This document shows positions 9,239-17,361 of a stretch of 64,000 nucleotides of DNA, piece by piece (position 1 is the stretch's first letter; each line of letters begins with the position of its first letter). The notes under the pieces are model-generated. The model worked only from the letters and a program-made list of their open reading frames with translations, did no database searches and was not told the origin of the DNA. The position numbers and the translations under genes were made by a program. The stretch comes from Arcticibacter eurypsychrophilus. GTDB taxonomy: Bacteria > Bacteroidota > Bacteroidia > Sphingobacteriales > Sphingobacteriaceae. Where the stretch lies: the NCBI RefSeq assembly GCF_001730525.1, contig NZ_MDFN01000029.1:1-64000 (forward strand). Reading direction: 5' to 3'.

Positions 9239-10167
9239 AATATTCGTGGTCCTTCACCATTAATAGGGGAAACATAAGTTTGACATCCTATATGAAGGGC
9301 ATTTAAATGTTTTTTTATTTCTATAGTGATTTTATCGGCAGTGTCTTTATCCTTAGCAAAGGAGAAAACAGAAGGGCCTGATCCGGAGATTCCAAAACTA
9401 ATGGCACCCAGGCGCATGGCGATATCTCTTAATTTATAAAAGTCAGGTATCAGAATCGAACGTACTGGCTCTACCAGCACATCGATCATACTTCTTCCAA
9501 TCAGATCAAGATCCTTCATAAACAGGCCGGTTACCAGACCAGCAATATTTCCCCATTGGGTTACTGCATCTTTTAAAAGAACCTTATCCCGGATCATCCT
9601 TCGCGCATCACGGGTAGGGACATCCACTTCAGGAAATACAATAGCGCAATATAGGGATTCGGGAAAGGGTAATTTAATGAGATCTAAAGGCTTGTAACTC
9701 CTGATGAGCACAAATCCGCCCAGGAGAGCGGGGGCCACATTATCTGCGTGTCCTGAACCACAAGCCAGTTCCTCGCCCTTCATGGCAAATGGCACCATCT
9801 GCATTCTGGTAAGAGGCTCATCCAGCAAGGTATTGATGGCAAATAAACCGGCAACCGTACTGGCAGAACTGGAGCCAAGACCACTACCTATTGGCATCTT
9901 TTTATGCAATTCGATCTCCACACCAATATCAGTCCTTTCGATATAAGAAAGATAATCCTGAACACTGGCGCTTACTGTATTCTTGGAGGCTTCCATAGGA
10001 AGTCTTCCATCATCGCCTGTTATCTTCGTAATAACAACTCCGGGTTCAGCCTTACGGCGCATGATTACTTCATCGCCGGGCGCATCTACGGCGAAGCCTA
10101 AAATATCAAATCCACACACCACATTGGCTACAGTAGCCGGGGCAAATACCTTTATTGATTCTCTCAT
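9235..10167 (-). CDS. thrB: Homoserine kinase ThrB
   Basis: A 310-residue GHMP-family kinase that phosphorylates homoserine for ThrC. The ATP-binding motif PIGSGLGSSSAS (about residues 91-102) and the C-terminal glycine-rich motif ISGSGPSVFSF are present, and the N-terminus VKVFAPATVANVVCGFD type (here IKVFAPATVANV) is characteristic. Its ATG shares the last A of the thrA stop (TAATG), and it overlaps thrC by 4 nt, so the three genes are probably translationally coupled. Confidence 0.97.
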   Translation of the reverse strand: MRESIKVFAPATVANVVCGFDILGFAVDAPGDEVIMRRKAEPGVVITKITGDDGRLPMEASKNTVSASVQDYLSYIERTDIGVEIELHKKMPIGSGLGSSSASTVAGLFAINTLLDEPLTRMQMVPFAMKGEELACGSGHADNVAPALLGGFVLIRSYKPLDLIKLPFPESLYCAIVFPEVDVPTRDARRMIRDKVLLKDAVTQWGNIAGLVTGLFMKDLDLIGRSMIDVLVEPVRSILIPDFYKLRDIAMRLGAISFGISGSGPSVFSFAKDKDTADKITIEIKKHLNALHIGCQTYVSPINGEGPRIL

Positions 10168-12614
10168 TATGCCCCTACGTTTACAATGTCAGAAAATACA
10201 CCAGCGGCAGTAACTTCTGCTCCTGCCCCTGGACCTTTTACTACAAGTGGACGTTCTTTATACCGCTCTGTCGTAAATGAAATGATATTATCACTTCCTG
10301 ATAACATATAAAAGGGGTGTGCATCATCGACCATTTGCAGGGTTATTGCCACCTGACCATCTTCCAGTTTACCTATATACCGAAGCACTTTACCTTCAGC
10401 CTCGGCTTGTTGTTTAATCTGCTCAAAGTAATCGTTATTGGCAAGCAGCTCTGCGTAAAAGTCTGCTACAGTTTCTGCTTCCAGGCAGGATTGTGGAAGA
10501 ATATTCTGAATTTGGATATCTGCCTGCTCCAGGACATGACCGGCATCACGGGCAAGAATTAACATCTTCCTCATGAAATCCATTCCGCTTAAATCATCAC
10601 GTGGATCAGGTTCGGTAAAGCCTTTTTCCTGAGCAAGTTTCACTACATCATGGAACTTCACGTCTCCTTTAAAGTTATTAAAGATAAACGATATGGTACC
10701 TGAAAGAATTGCTTCGATACGGATCACCCTGTCGCCACTAAGCTGTAAATCTTTTAGCGTACGGATGATAGGCAGTCCGGCACCCACATTGGTTTCATAA
10801 TAGAAATCAACACCATGCTTGCGTGCCAGATCGCGGAAGGTTTTATATTGTTCGTAAGAAGAGGAGTTTCCTATTTTATTGCAGGTTACCACGGATACAT
10901 TAGAGCGAAAAACATCAGCATAACGGCTGATGGGTGCAGTACTCGCTGTATTGTCGACGAATACGGCATTTGGAAGATTCATCTCTTTCATGCGGGCAAT
11001 GAATAGATCAAGGTCAGCTGTTTCTTCAGATTGATCTAATGTTTCCTTCCAGTTCTCCAGATCCAGTCCTGCGGCATTAAACACCATCTTGCGACTGTTG
11101 CTGATTCCAATTACATTAACCAGGATTCCGTTTTGAAGCTGCAGGAATTCCCGATGCTCCTGTAATTGTTTAAATAATGTTCTCCCGATGTTACCGGTAC
11201 CCAGACAAAACACATTCAGTGTTTTCTTCAGGTCGGTATAATAGGCGTCATGAACCGCGTTTAAAGCTTTTGCAAGATCATGACGGGAGATGATTACGGA
11301 AATGTTATATTCAGAGGAGCCCTGTGCAATCGCGCGGACATTGATACCATTTCTACCCAGCGCGTGGAACAGCGTACCGGAAATACCCGGGGTTTGCTTC
11401 ATATTCTCGCCTACGATAGCCAGAATTGAAAGGGAATCTTCTATTACAGGAGAGTCTATTTTCTTAGCCTCCAGTTCGAGTTCAAATTCTTGTTCAATAA
11501 GTCTTTTTGCACTCAGCGCGTCAGCAGGTTTCACAGCAAAAGTTATACTGTGTTCGGAGGAAGATTGGGTAATCAGTATGATGTTGATCTGTTCCCTTGC
11601 TAACAAGGAGAATAAACGTCCACTGAAACCTGCTTTTCCTACCATTCCACTCCCTTGCAAATTCAGAATACTGATTTCATTGATGGAGGAAATTCCCTTA
11701 ATATTCTGTGTTGATTCGTGACAATCATGACGTATAACGGTGCCTTCAAACAAAGGTTCAAACGTATTGCGGATCACAATAGGAATCTTTTTCATGAAGG
11801 CAGGAATCATGGTAGGCGGATAAATAACCTTCGCCCCGAAATAGGAAAGCTCCATGGCTTCGGTATAGGAAAGTTCCTTTAAAGGAAAGGCTTTCTTCAC
11901 CATCTTTGGATCAGCCGTCATCATTCCATTGACATCTGTCCAGATCACAATTTCTTCGCAATGTAGCGCCGCACCTATAATCGCAGCGGTATAATCACTG
12001 CCTCCCCTGCCTAAAGTGGTTACCCGACCTTCGTTATTACTGGCAATAAAACCGGTAACGAAGATTAATTTCCCTTTGTGCTTGGCATAAAAATCCTGAA
12101 CCAGGATATCAGTAAGCTCCGTATTTACATACGCTTGTCCGTAACTACTATCCGTTTTAATTAATGCCGTAGCATCTGCAAAGACCGTTTCACCGAGATG
12201 TTGCTCTGCAATTTTACTAACCAGTAATGCGGAACAACGTTCCCCATAACTTAAAACCAGGTCATTGATCCTGGGAGTCAACTCACTCAAAATTGCAATT
12301 CCCTGTAAGATGTCCTCCAGATCGTTAAAATAGATTTTAAGTTGTGTATAAACCGGATTCTGACGAGGCACATCCAACAGCGTCTTTACGACTTCGAAAT
12401 GCCTGCTTTGCAGTTCTGTAAGGTACGTACTGAAATCATCACCAGCGGCAGCCTTAGAGGCCATGGCAGATAGAAGATTAGTCACACCTCCCATTGCAGA
12501 AAGTACGACAACCGGATTTCCGTTCGTCGTCACTTCACTTTTAAGAATATCTATTAAAGTACCTATACTCTTTACTGAACCAACGGAAGTACCGCCAAAT
12601 TTAAGGACCTTCAT
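10167..12614 (-). CDS. thrA: Bifunctional aspartokinase / homoserine dehydrogenase ThrA
   Basis: An 815-residue fusion that catalyses the first and third steps from aspartate to homoserine. The N-terminal aspartokinase starts MKVLKFGGTSVGS and has GRGGSDYTA. A central pair of ACT domains (about 310-460; GMVGKAGFSG and VRAIAQGSSEYNIS) gives threonine feedback. The homoserine dehydrogenase starts with an NAD(P)-binding site VFCLGTGNIG near 466 and includes TNVGAGLP and LSGTISFI. Length matches the E. coli ThrA type. It is the first structural gene of the operon, behind a Thr-rich leader peptide and an attenuator. Confidence 0.97.
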   Translation of the reverse strand: MKVLKFGGTSVGSVKSIGTLIDILKSEVTTNGNPVVVLSAMGGVTNLLSAMASKAAAGDDFSTYLTELQSRHFEVVKTLLDVPRQNPVYTQLKIYFNDLEDILQGIAILSELTPRINDLVLSYGERCSALLVSKIAEQHLGETVFADATALIKTDSSYGQAYVNTELTDILVQDFYAKHKGKLIFVTGFIASNNEGRVTTLGRGGSDYTAAIIGAALHCEEIVIWTDVNGMMTADPKMVKKAFPLKELSYTEAMELSYFGAKVIYPPTMIPAFMKKIPIVIRNTFEPLFEGTVIRHDCHESTQNIKGISSINEISILNLQGSGMVGKAGFSGRLFSLLAREQINIILITQSSSEHSITFAVKPADALSAKRLIEQEFELELEAKKIDSPVIEDSLSILAIVGENMKQTPGISGTLFHALGRNGINVRAIAQGSSEYNISVIISRHDLAKALNAVHDAYYTDLKKTLNVFCLGTGNIGRTLFKQLQEHREFLQLQNGILVNVIGISNSRKMVFNAAGLDLENWKETLDQSEETADLDLFIARMKEMNLPNAVFVDNTASTAPISRYADVFRSNVSVVTCNKIGNSSSYEQYKTFRDLARKHGVDFYYETNVGAGLPIIRTLKDLQLSGDRVIRIEAILSGTISFIFNNFKGDVKFHDVVKLAQEKGFTEPDPRDDLSGMDFMRKMLILARDAGHVLEQADIQIQNILPQSCLEAETVADFYAELLANNDYFEQIKQQAEAEGKVLRYIGKLEDGQVAITLQMVDDAHPFYMLSGSDNIISFTTERYKERPLVVKGPGAGAEVTAAGVFSDIVNVGA

Positions 12615-12635
12615 TTATTTGCTTTTTTTAAACAA

Positions 12636-12667
12636 AAGCGCCTTCCCTTTATCGGGGGAAGGCGCTT
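12636..12667 (-). terminator. Attenuator hairpin of the thr operon
   Basis: On the minus strand a 12-bp perfect stem, AAGCGCCTTCCC with its complement around an 8-nt loop, is followed by TTGTTT just before thrA. The leader bases GGAGGAAG (12712-12719) can pair at 7 of 8 positions with CTTCCCCC in the 5' arm and loop (12654-12661). That gives a plausible antiterminator when a ribosome stalls on the Thr codons. Confidence 0.85.
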
Positions 12668-12695
12668 GTACTGGTTTCTTTATCTATTTAAAGAT

Positions 12696-12779
12696 TTACA
12701 CCATAAACGATCTTCCTCCAGGCCTCGAGGGCGTGATGGTTGTGGTCGTACTCATATTGGCATAAATCATATTATTCAT
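12696..12779 (-). CDS. thrL: thr operon leader peptide (27 aa)
   Basis: A 27-codon frame from ATG at 12779 to TAA at 12696-12698 contains STTTTITP: five Thr codons and one Ile codon within six positions (12732-12749). A shorter start at the ATG at 12755 gives MSTTTTITP. A Thr/Ile run, followed by a terminator hairpin and then thrA, is the classic arrangement of threonine attenuation. Stalling at low charged tRNA-Thr or tRNA-Ile would free the GGAGGAAG stretch coded by residues 21-23 and prevent the terminator. The product itself has no other expected role. Confidence 0.85.
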   Translation of the reverse strand: MNNMIYANMSTTTTITPSRPGGRSFMV

Positions 12780-12804
12780 TTGTATTACTTCTCTAAAGTA
12801 GTAG

Positions 12805-12840
12805 TTTAATCTACAATATAAAAACAAATTGTAGATTAAA
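12805..12840. promoter_or_regulatory. Inverted repeat in the thr/rsgA divergent region
   Basis: A perfect 13-bp inverted repeat (TTTAATCTACAAT and its complement, 10-nt spacer), 26 bp upstream of the thr leader ATG. Related half-sites AATTGTAAATTA (12849-12860) and AATTGTAGAATA (12947-12958) lie in the same gap. It may be an operator; the regulator is unknown. The rest of 12840-12998 is AT-rich with nothing else recognised. Confidence 0.5.
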
Positions 12841-12998
12841 TGGAAATGAATTGTAAATTATATTTCCATTTGAGCATATAAACAATTACAAATCAACAAA
12901 ATACGATTCTATTTCGTATAAATTCTATTCCGGAAGTATCATTGTTAATTGTAGAATAAGGTATAAATACCGACTAATACGCTTAAATTTACAACTTT

Positions 12999-13919
12999 AT
13001 GCAGGGATTAGTTATTAAATCTACGGGAAGCTGGTATCAGGTCGCTACAGACGGTGGTGAACTGGTGGAATGCCGTATTAAAGGGAAATTCAGGACAAAG
13101 GACATTCAAACCACGAATCCGATTGCGGTGGGCGACCGTGTGAAGATTGAAATGGAGCCTGATCAGGATACAGGCGTCATTAAGGAGCTGATCCAAAGGA
13201 AGAACTACATCATCCGAAAATCGGTTAACCTGTCCAAACAAGCCCAAATTATTGCGGCAAATCTAGATCAGGCCTTTCTGGTTGTTACCCTGGCATCTCC
13301 CCGGACCTCACTGGGCTTTATTGATCGCTTTCTGGTCACTGCGGAAGCATATGACATTCCGGCGAAGCTTATTTTCAATAAACTTGACCTTTTTAGTGAA
13401 GAAGGAATGGAGATTCTGGCAGATTATCAGGCTATTTACACCAGCATTGGCTATCCTTGTTATGAGGTGTCTGCTCTGGAGGGAACAAACCTGAATATTC
13501 TGGAAGATCTGTTAAAAAATAAGGTCAGTCTCTTTACCGGCCACTCCGGTGTGGGCAAATCAACGCTTATTAATACCTTAATTCCTGGCATGGTATTAAA
13601 AACAGGTGCTATATCCGATTGGAGCGATCAGGGTAAACATACGACAACCTACGCGGAAATGCATCCCCTTCCTAAAGGAGGTTACTTGATTGACTCCCCG
13701 GGAATCAGGGAACTTGGTGTAATTGATATCGACAAAGCGGAGTTAGGCCATTTCTTCCCGGAGATGCGTGAACGGATGAACACCTGTCGCTTTAACAACT
13801 GCAGACATATAAACGAACCAGGATGTGCTGTTTTAGATGCGGTAGCCAATGAAGAAATTGAGCTATCACGCTATGAAAGCTATTTAAGCATTTACCATAA
13901 TAATGATACACGGAATTAA
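12999..13919 (+). CDS. rsgA: Ribosome small-subunit-dependent GTPase RsgA
   Basis: A 306-residue circularly permuted GTPase that checks late 30S assembly. An N-terminal OB fold (about 1-70) is followed by the permuted G motifs: NKLDL (G4, near 125), then the P-loop GHSGVGKSTLIN near 180, and DSPGIREL (G3). The C-terminal zinc site has CRFNNCRH and GCAV. Start: ATG at 12999 directly before MQGLVIKSTGSWY, typical for the family. The stop overlaps the dtd start as TAATG. Confidence 0.96.
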   Translation: MQGLVIKSTGSWYQVATDGGELVECRIKGKFRTKDIQTTNPIAVGDRVKIEMEPDQDTGVIKELIQRKNYIIRKSVNLSKQAQIIAANLDQAFLVVTLASPRTSLGFIDRFLVTAEAYDIPAKLIFNKLDLFSEEGMEILADYQAIYTSIGYPCYEVSALEGTNLNILEDLLKNKVSLFTGHSGVGKSTLINTLIPGMVLKTGAISDWSDQGKHTTTYAEMHPLPKGGYLIDSPGIRELGVIDIDKAELGHFFPEMRERMNTCRFNNCRHINEPGCAVLDAVANEEIELSRYESYLSIYHNNDTRN

Positions 13920-14377
13920 TGAGAGCTGTAATACAAAGGGTGACAGAGGCTTCCTGTTCGGTTGATGGAGAAATCACTGGCTCTATTGGTACGGGTCTAT
14001 TAGTCCTTTTGGGAATAGAAGATCCCGATACTGCCTTAGACATTAAATGGCTGGCTCAAAAGATTGTTAACCTCAGGATCTTTAGTGATGCGGACGACAA
14101 GATGAATCTGTCGCTGATGGATATAGATGGTGGAGTCCTTCTTATTTCTCAATTTACTTTATTCGCCAGTACGAAGAAAGGAAATCGCCCAGGCTTTACG
14201 CGTGCTGCTAAACCTGAAATAGCCATACCGCTTTATGAAGACATGATAAAGGAACTTGAACTCCTGAGTGGTAAAAAAACACAGGCTGGCATCTTTGGTG
14301 CGGATATGAAAATCAAGCTTTTAAATGACGGCCCGGTAACCCTTATTATGAACACCCATGATAAAGAAAATCATTAG
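13919..14377 (+). CDS. dtd: D-aminoacyl-tRNA deacylase Dtd
   Basis: A 152-residue DTD-family enzyme that removes D-amino acids (and Gly) mischarged onto tRNA. It starts MRAVIQRVTEASC and has both signature motifs: SQFTLFAS and NDGPVTL near the C-terminus. It is coupled to rsgA by a one-base overlap. The last six codons, including the stop, form the first copy of a 22-bp tandem repeat, so the C-terminal DKENH tail is repeat-derived. Confidence 0.96.
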   Translation: MRAVIQRVTEASCSVDGEITGSIGTGLLVLLGIEDPDTALDIKWLAQKIVNLRIFSDADDKMNLSLMDIDGGVLLISQFTLFASTKKGNRPGFTRAAKPEIAIPLYEDMIKELELLSGKKTQAGIFGADMKIKLLNDGPVTLIMNTHDKENH

Positions 14378-14447
14378 GCAGGATAAAGAAAATTACTAAT
14401 CAGAATAAAGACAATCATTAACCAGGATAAAGACAATCACTAATCTT
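14360..14447 (+). repeat. Four tandem copies of a 22-bp repeat
   Basis: Units 14360-14381, 14382-14403, 14404-14425 and 14426-14447 share the core (G/A)ATAAAGA(A/C)AAT(C/T)A(T/C)TAA. The first unit encodes the end of dtd, and the last stops 11 bp before the MazG-like ATG. Length variation between strains would be expected. Confidence 0.9.
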
Positions 14448-14458
14448 AATTGCAAACT

Positions 14459-14785
14459 ATGAGTCTTAAAGAAACACAAACTCGCGTAGATGACTGGATC
14501 AATACGACCGGAATCCGCTATTTTAATGAACTGACGAATACGGCAATCCTCATGGAAGAAGTGGGAGAAGTAGCGAGGATCATGTCCCGCCGTTACGGTG
14601 AACAATCTTTTAAAGAATCAGATAAAGCGGTAGATCTTGGAGATGAAATGGCCGATGTGCTGTTTGTGCTTATTTGTCTGGCCAATCAAACCGGCATTGA
14701 CCTGACTGAAGCCTTTGAAAAAAACATGCAAAAGAAAACGCTAAGGGACACGGATCGCCACAAGAATAACAACAAATTAATATAA
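14459..14785 (+). CDS. MazG-like nucleotide pyrophosphohydrolase (108 aa)
   Basis: A small all-alpha NTP pyrophosphatase that would cleave (d)NTPs to monophosphates, a nucleotide-pool cleaning role. Its metal-binding pattern is complete: EEVGEVARI followed about 30 residues later by GDEMADVLFVL, i.e. ExxE plus ExxD. The length fits the single-domain dimeric members. ATG at 14459 is preferred over a TTG at 14450 because the homology begins with the helix KETQTRVDDWI. It follows dtd after the tandem repeat and ends inside a terminator. Confidence 0.9.
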   Translation: MSLKETQTRVDDWINTTGIRYFNELTNTAILMEEVGEVARIMSRRYGEQSFKESDKAVDLGDEMADVLFVLICLANQTGIDLTEAFEKNMQKKTLRDTDRHKNNNKLI

Positions 14786-14806
14786 GGCCGAACCTTATAT
14801 TAATTT
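14774..14806. terminator. Bidirectional terminator spanning both stop codons
   Basis: A perfect 14-bp inverted repeat (AAATTAATATAAGG and complement) with a CCGAA loop. The arms contain the stop codons of the MazG-like gene (14783-14785) and of comB (14795-14797). Confidence 0.8.
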
Positions 14807-15532
14807 GATTAGTCTATCACCTTCAAGCACAGGAATAGCTGTTGTAATATCAACATTCAAACAAAAATCAATATCAGCCTCAATTCCCAACAACCTAAGG
14901 CGTTCACCATGTGAAGTTTTCTTTAAATAACCGCGCAAATCATCCTTTGCCAGAAGATACAGATCTTCAGCCGCAATAGAAGAGTCATCCAGTTTATAAC
15001 TTGCTCCGTTTAATTGATGCACCACCGCCCCTGCAAAAATACTATCCTCCAGATTAAACTTATTTTTCCAACCCGCACATACCAACAGTACATTCTCCTT
15101 CTTGCTAATCAAATAATCACAAAGAGCAGTCAGATTAAAAAATGAGCCAATCACAATTTGTTTAGCCATCTTGGAAAGGTGAATAGCATGTGTTCCATTG
15201 GTAGTGGTTAAAACCACTGTGCGGCCCGCTATCTTTTCAGGAACATACGAAAACGGTGAATTGCCGAAATCAAAACCTTCCACCACTTTTCCATCCCGTT
15301 CTGCTGCCAGAAGATGATCCGTACCATGATAAGCAGCACATTCTTCCACTTCGGAAACCGGAATAATTGCTGTTGCTCCATTATCGATGCCATAACAGAT
15401 CGAAGAGGTTGCTCTGAAAATGTCAATTACAACGACTATACTGTCATTGATGTTGTAAAGTGGCAATAAAGCTGGTGTAAGGCACACTTCTACATTTAAC
15501 TTTCCTGCTGAGGATAACTTAACTACTTTCAA
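14795..15532 (-). CDS. comB: 2-phosphosulfolactate phosphatase family protein (ComB)
   Basis: A 245-residue ComB-family protein. The archetype dephosphorylates 2-phosphosulfolactate to sulfolactate in coenzyme M synthesis. Conserved stretches seen include VVVIDIFRATSS, FGNSPF and VLTTTNGTHA. This lineage makes no coenzyme M; sulfonate metabolism such as sulfonolipid (capnine-type) synthesis is a possible use, but nothing in the window proves it. It begins 2 bp after gcvT, so the two are probably co-transcribed. Confidence 0.88.
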   Translation of the reverse strand: MKVVKLSSAGKLNVEVCLTPALLPLYNINDSIVVVIDIFRATSSICYGIDNGATAIIPVSEVEECAAYHGTDHLLAAERDGKVVEGFDFGNSPFSYVPEKIAGRTVVLTTTNGTHAIHLSKMAKQIVIGSFFNLTALCDYLISKKENVLLVCAGWKNKFNLEDSIFAGAVVHQLNGASYKLDDSSIAAEDLYLLAKDDLRGYLKKTSHGERLRLLGIEADIDFCLNVDITTAIPVLEGDRLIKLI

Positions 15533-15534
15533 TT

Positions 15535-16611
15535 TTATAAAACTGGAAATTTAACAACACTTGCTTTTATTGCAGCATTACGGATCGAAATAAATATCTC
15601 TGACCCTAAGGCGGAATATTCAGACTCCACATACCCCATACCAATCGCTTTATGAAGCGAAGGAGATTGCGTACCTGAAGTAACTTTCCCAATTACACGG
15701 CCTTCTGCATTTACGATCGGGTAATCATGACGCGGAATCCCACGATCAATCATTTCAAAACCAACCAGCTTTTTAAGTACCCCTGCCTTTTTCTGTGCTT
15801 CCAAAGCATCAGAATTAGTAAAATCTTTAGAAAATTTAGTGATCCATCCCAAGCCTGCTTCCAGAGGAGAGGTTGTATCATCTATATCATTACCATATAA
15901 ACAATATCCTTTTTCTAAGCGAAGTGTATCGCGGGCACCTAGACCGACCGGCTTGATATTTTGTTCTTTACCTGCTTCAAATATCGCGTCCCAAATCTTT
16001 TCTGCGTACTCATTGTCGAAATACAATTCAAAACCTCCTGCACCTGTATATCCTGTTGCTGAAATTAACACATTATCTACCCCAGCAAATTCACCCTTTT
16101 TAAAAGTGTAATACGCCATTGAACTCAAGTCTACAGGAGTTAACTTCTGCAATACTTCAATCGCAAGCGGACCTTGAACAGCCAACAAAGAAGTCCGTTC
16201 CGAAATATCCTTAATATCTACACCAAACGTATTAAACCGGGTGATCCAGTTTAAATCTTTTTCAATATTGGAAGCATTAACAACTAAAAAATACGTCTTT
16301 TCATCTATACGATATACCAGAAGGTCATCTACAATTCCACCATCCTCATTAGGCAAACAACTATATTGTACTTTTCCATCAACCAATATAGAAGCATCGT
16401 TAGAAGTTACATGTTGAATTAAGTCAAGAGCTTTGTCCCCTTTAAGAATAAATTCACCCATATGACTTACATCAAATACCCCTACTGCATTCCTTACTGT
16501 AAGATGCTCAGCGGTAATTCCTTCGTATTGAACAGGCATATTGTATCCTGCGAATGGCACCATCTTAGCTCCGAGTTGGATATGTTTATTGACTAAGGCT
16601 GTATTTTTCAT
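15535..16611 (-). CDS. gcvT: Glycine cleavage system T protein (aminomethyltransferase)
   Basis: This 358-residue protein transfers the methylene group from the aminomethyl-lipoyl H protein to tetrahydrofolate. It starts [20 protein letters not shown]; the conserved [31 protein letters not shown] and [11 protein letters not shown] stretches are all present. The open frame extends 24 codons upstream, but ATG at 16611 fits the family start. gcvH lies about 30 kb away at 45680 and gcvP is not in the window. A TATTTTTG promoter element lies upstream. Confidence 0.96.
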   Translation of the reverse strand: MKNTALVNKHIQLGAKMVPFAGYNMPVQYEGITAEHLTVRNAVGVFDVSHMGEFILKGDKALDLIQHVTSNDASILVDGKVQYSCLPNEDGGIVDDLLVYRIDEKTYFLVVNASNIEKDLNWITRFNTFGVDIKDISERTSLLAVQGPLAIEVLQKLTPVDLSSMAYYTFKKGEFAGVDNVLISATGYTGAGGFELYFDNEYAEKIWDAIFEAGKEQNIKPVGLGARDTLRLEKGYCLYGNDIDDTTSPLEAGLGWITKFSKDFTNSDALEAQKKAGVLKKLVGFEMIDRGIPRHDYPIVNAEGRVIGKVTSGTQSPSLHKAIGMGYVESEYSALGSEIFISIRNAAIKASVVKFPVL

Positions 16612-16680
16612 AAAATCTGTATTAGTATAGTTAGGACAAATATGCACAACAATGTTCTGCATATAAATGATATTGAACGG

Positions 16681-16688
16681 CAAAAATA
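16681..16688 (-). promoter_or_regulatory. Promoter -7 element, TATTTTTG, for gcvT
   Basis: On the minus strand this exactly matches TAnnTTTG and predicts a leader of about 65 nt before the gcvT ATG at 16611. No good -33 partner is seen. Confidence 0.45.
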
Positions 16689-16733
16689 GAAATATGAATT
16701 AGCATTTCGGGTATACTTTAAAGCGCTATGCGT

Positions 16734-17360
16734 TTAAATCGTGCCGGATTCCGCATGTACTGTTCGAAAAAGATCAAGCTGAGGGTCTGTAACACGGAAG
16801 GTTTTCCGATGATAAGGTGAAAAGCCGTACTGCAAAACAGCATTACGATGTTTGATAGTCGGGTAGCCCTTATTATTACACCAGTCATACTCAGGATGAA
16901 GTAATGAAATAGCTTGCATAAAGTCATCCCGATACGTTTTTGCCAGAATCGATGCTGCCGCAATAGAAAAGAACTTTCCGTCCCCTTTTACAATGCAGGA
17001 ATGAGGAAGATCCCGGTATGACTTAAACCTGTTTCCGTCAACCAGTATATATTCAGGTCGTAGCGCTAACAAATCAAGGGCCTTATGCATAGCCAGAAAT
17101 GAAGCATTTAATATATTGATCCGATCTATTTCTTCATGATCTACTTCGGCGACAGCCCAGGCAATAGCATTTTTTTCAATGAAAACACGTAGTTCGGCTC
17201 TTTCATCTGCTTTAAGTTGCTTTGAATCGGTTAATATTTCGTGATAGAAATCTCTGGGTAAGATGACCGCAGCGGCAAATACAGGTCCAGCCAGACAGCC
17301 TCTACCTGCCTCATCACAACCTGCTTCAATTCGTTCTTCCTGATAATAAGGCAATAACAT
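16734..17360 (-). CDS. rnhB: Ribonuclease HII
   Basis: A 208-residue type 2 RNase H that nicks RNA-DNA hybrids and single ribonucleotides in DNA. The catalytic motif GCDEAGRGCLAGPV supplies Asp and Glu; DSKQL, the LVDGN aspartate and the SIAAASILAK segment are also conserved. The first ATG fits. It starts 1 bp after the stop of the SpoIIE-type phosphatase gene, so it may be co-transcribed from it. Confidence 0.96.
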   Translation of the reverse strand: MLLPYYQEERIEAGCDEAGRGCLAGPVFAAAVILPRDFYHEILTDSKQLKADERAELRVFIEKNAIAWAVAEVDHEEIDRINILNASFLAMHKALDLLALRPEYILVDGNRFKSYRDLPHSCIVKGDGKFFSIAAASILAKTYRDDFMQAISLLHPEYDWCNNKGYPTIKHRNAVLQYGFSPYHRKTFRVTDPQLDLFRTVHAESGTI

Positions 17361-17361
17361 T

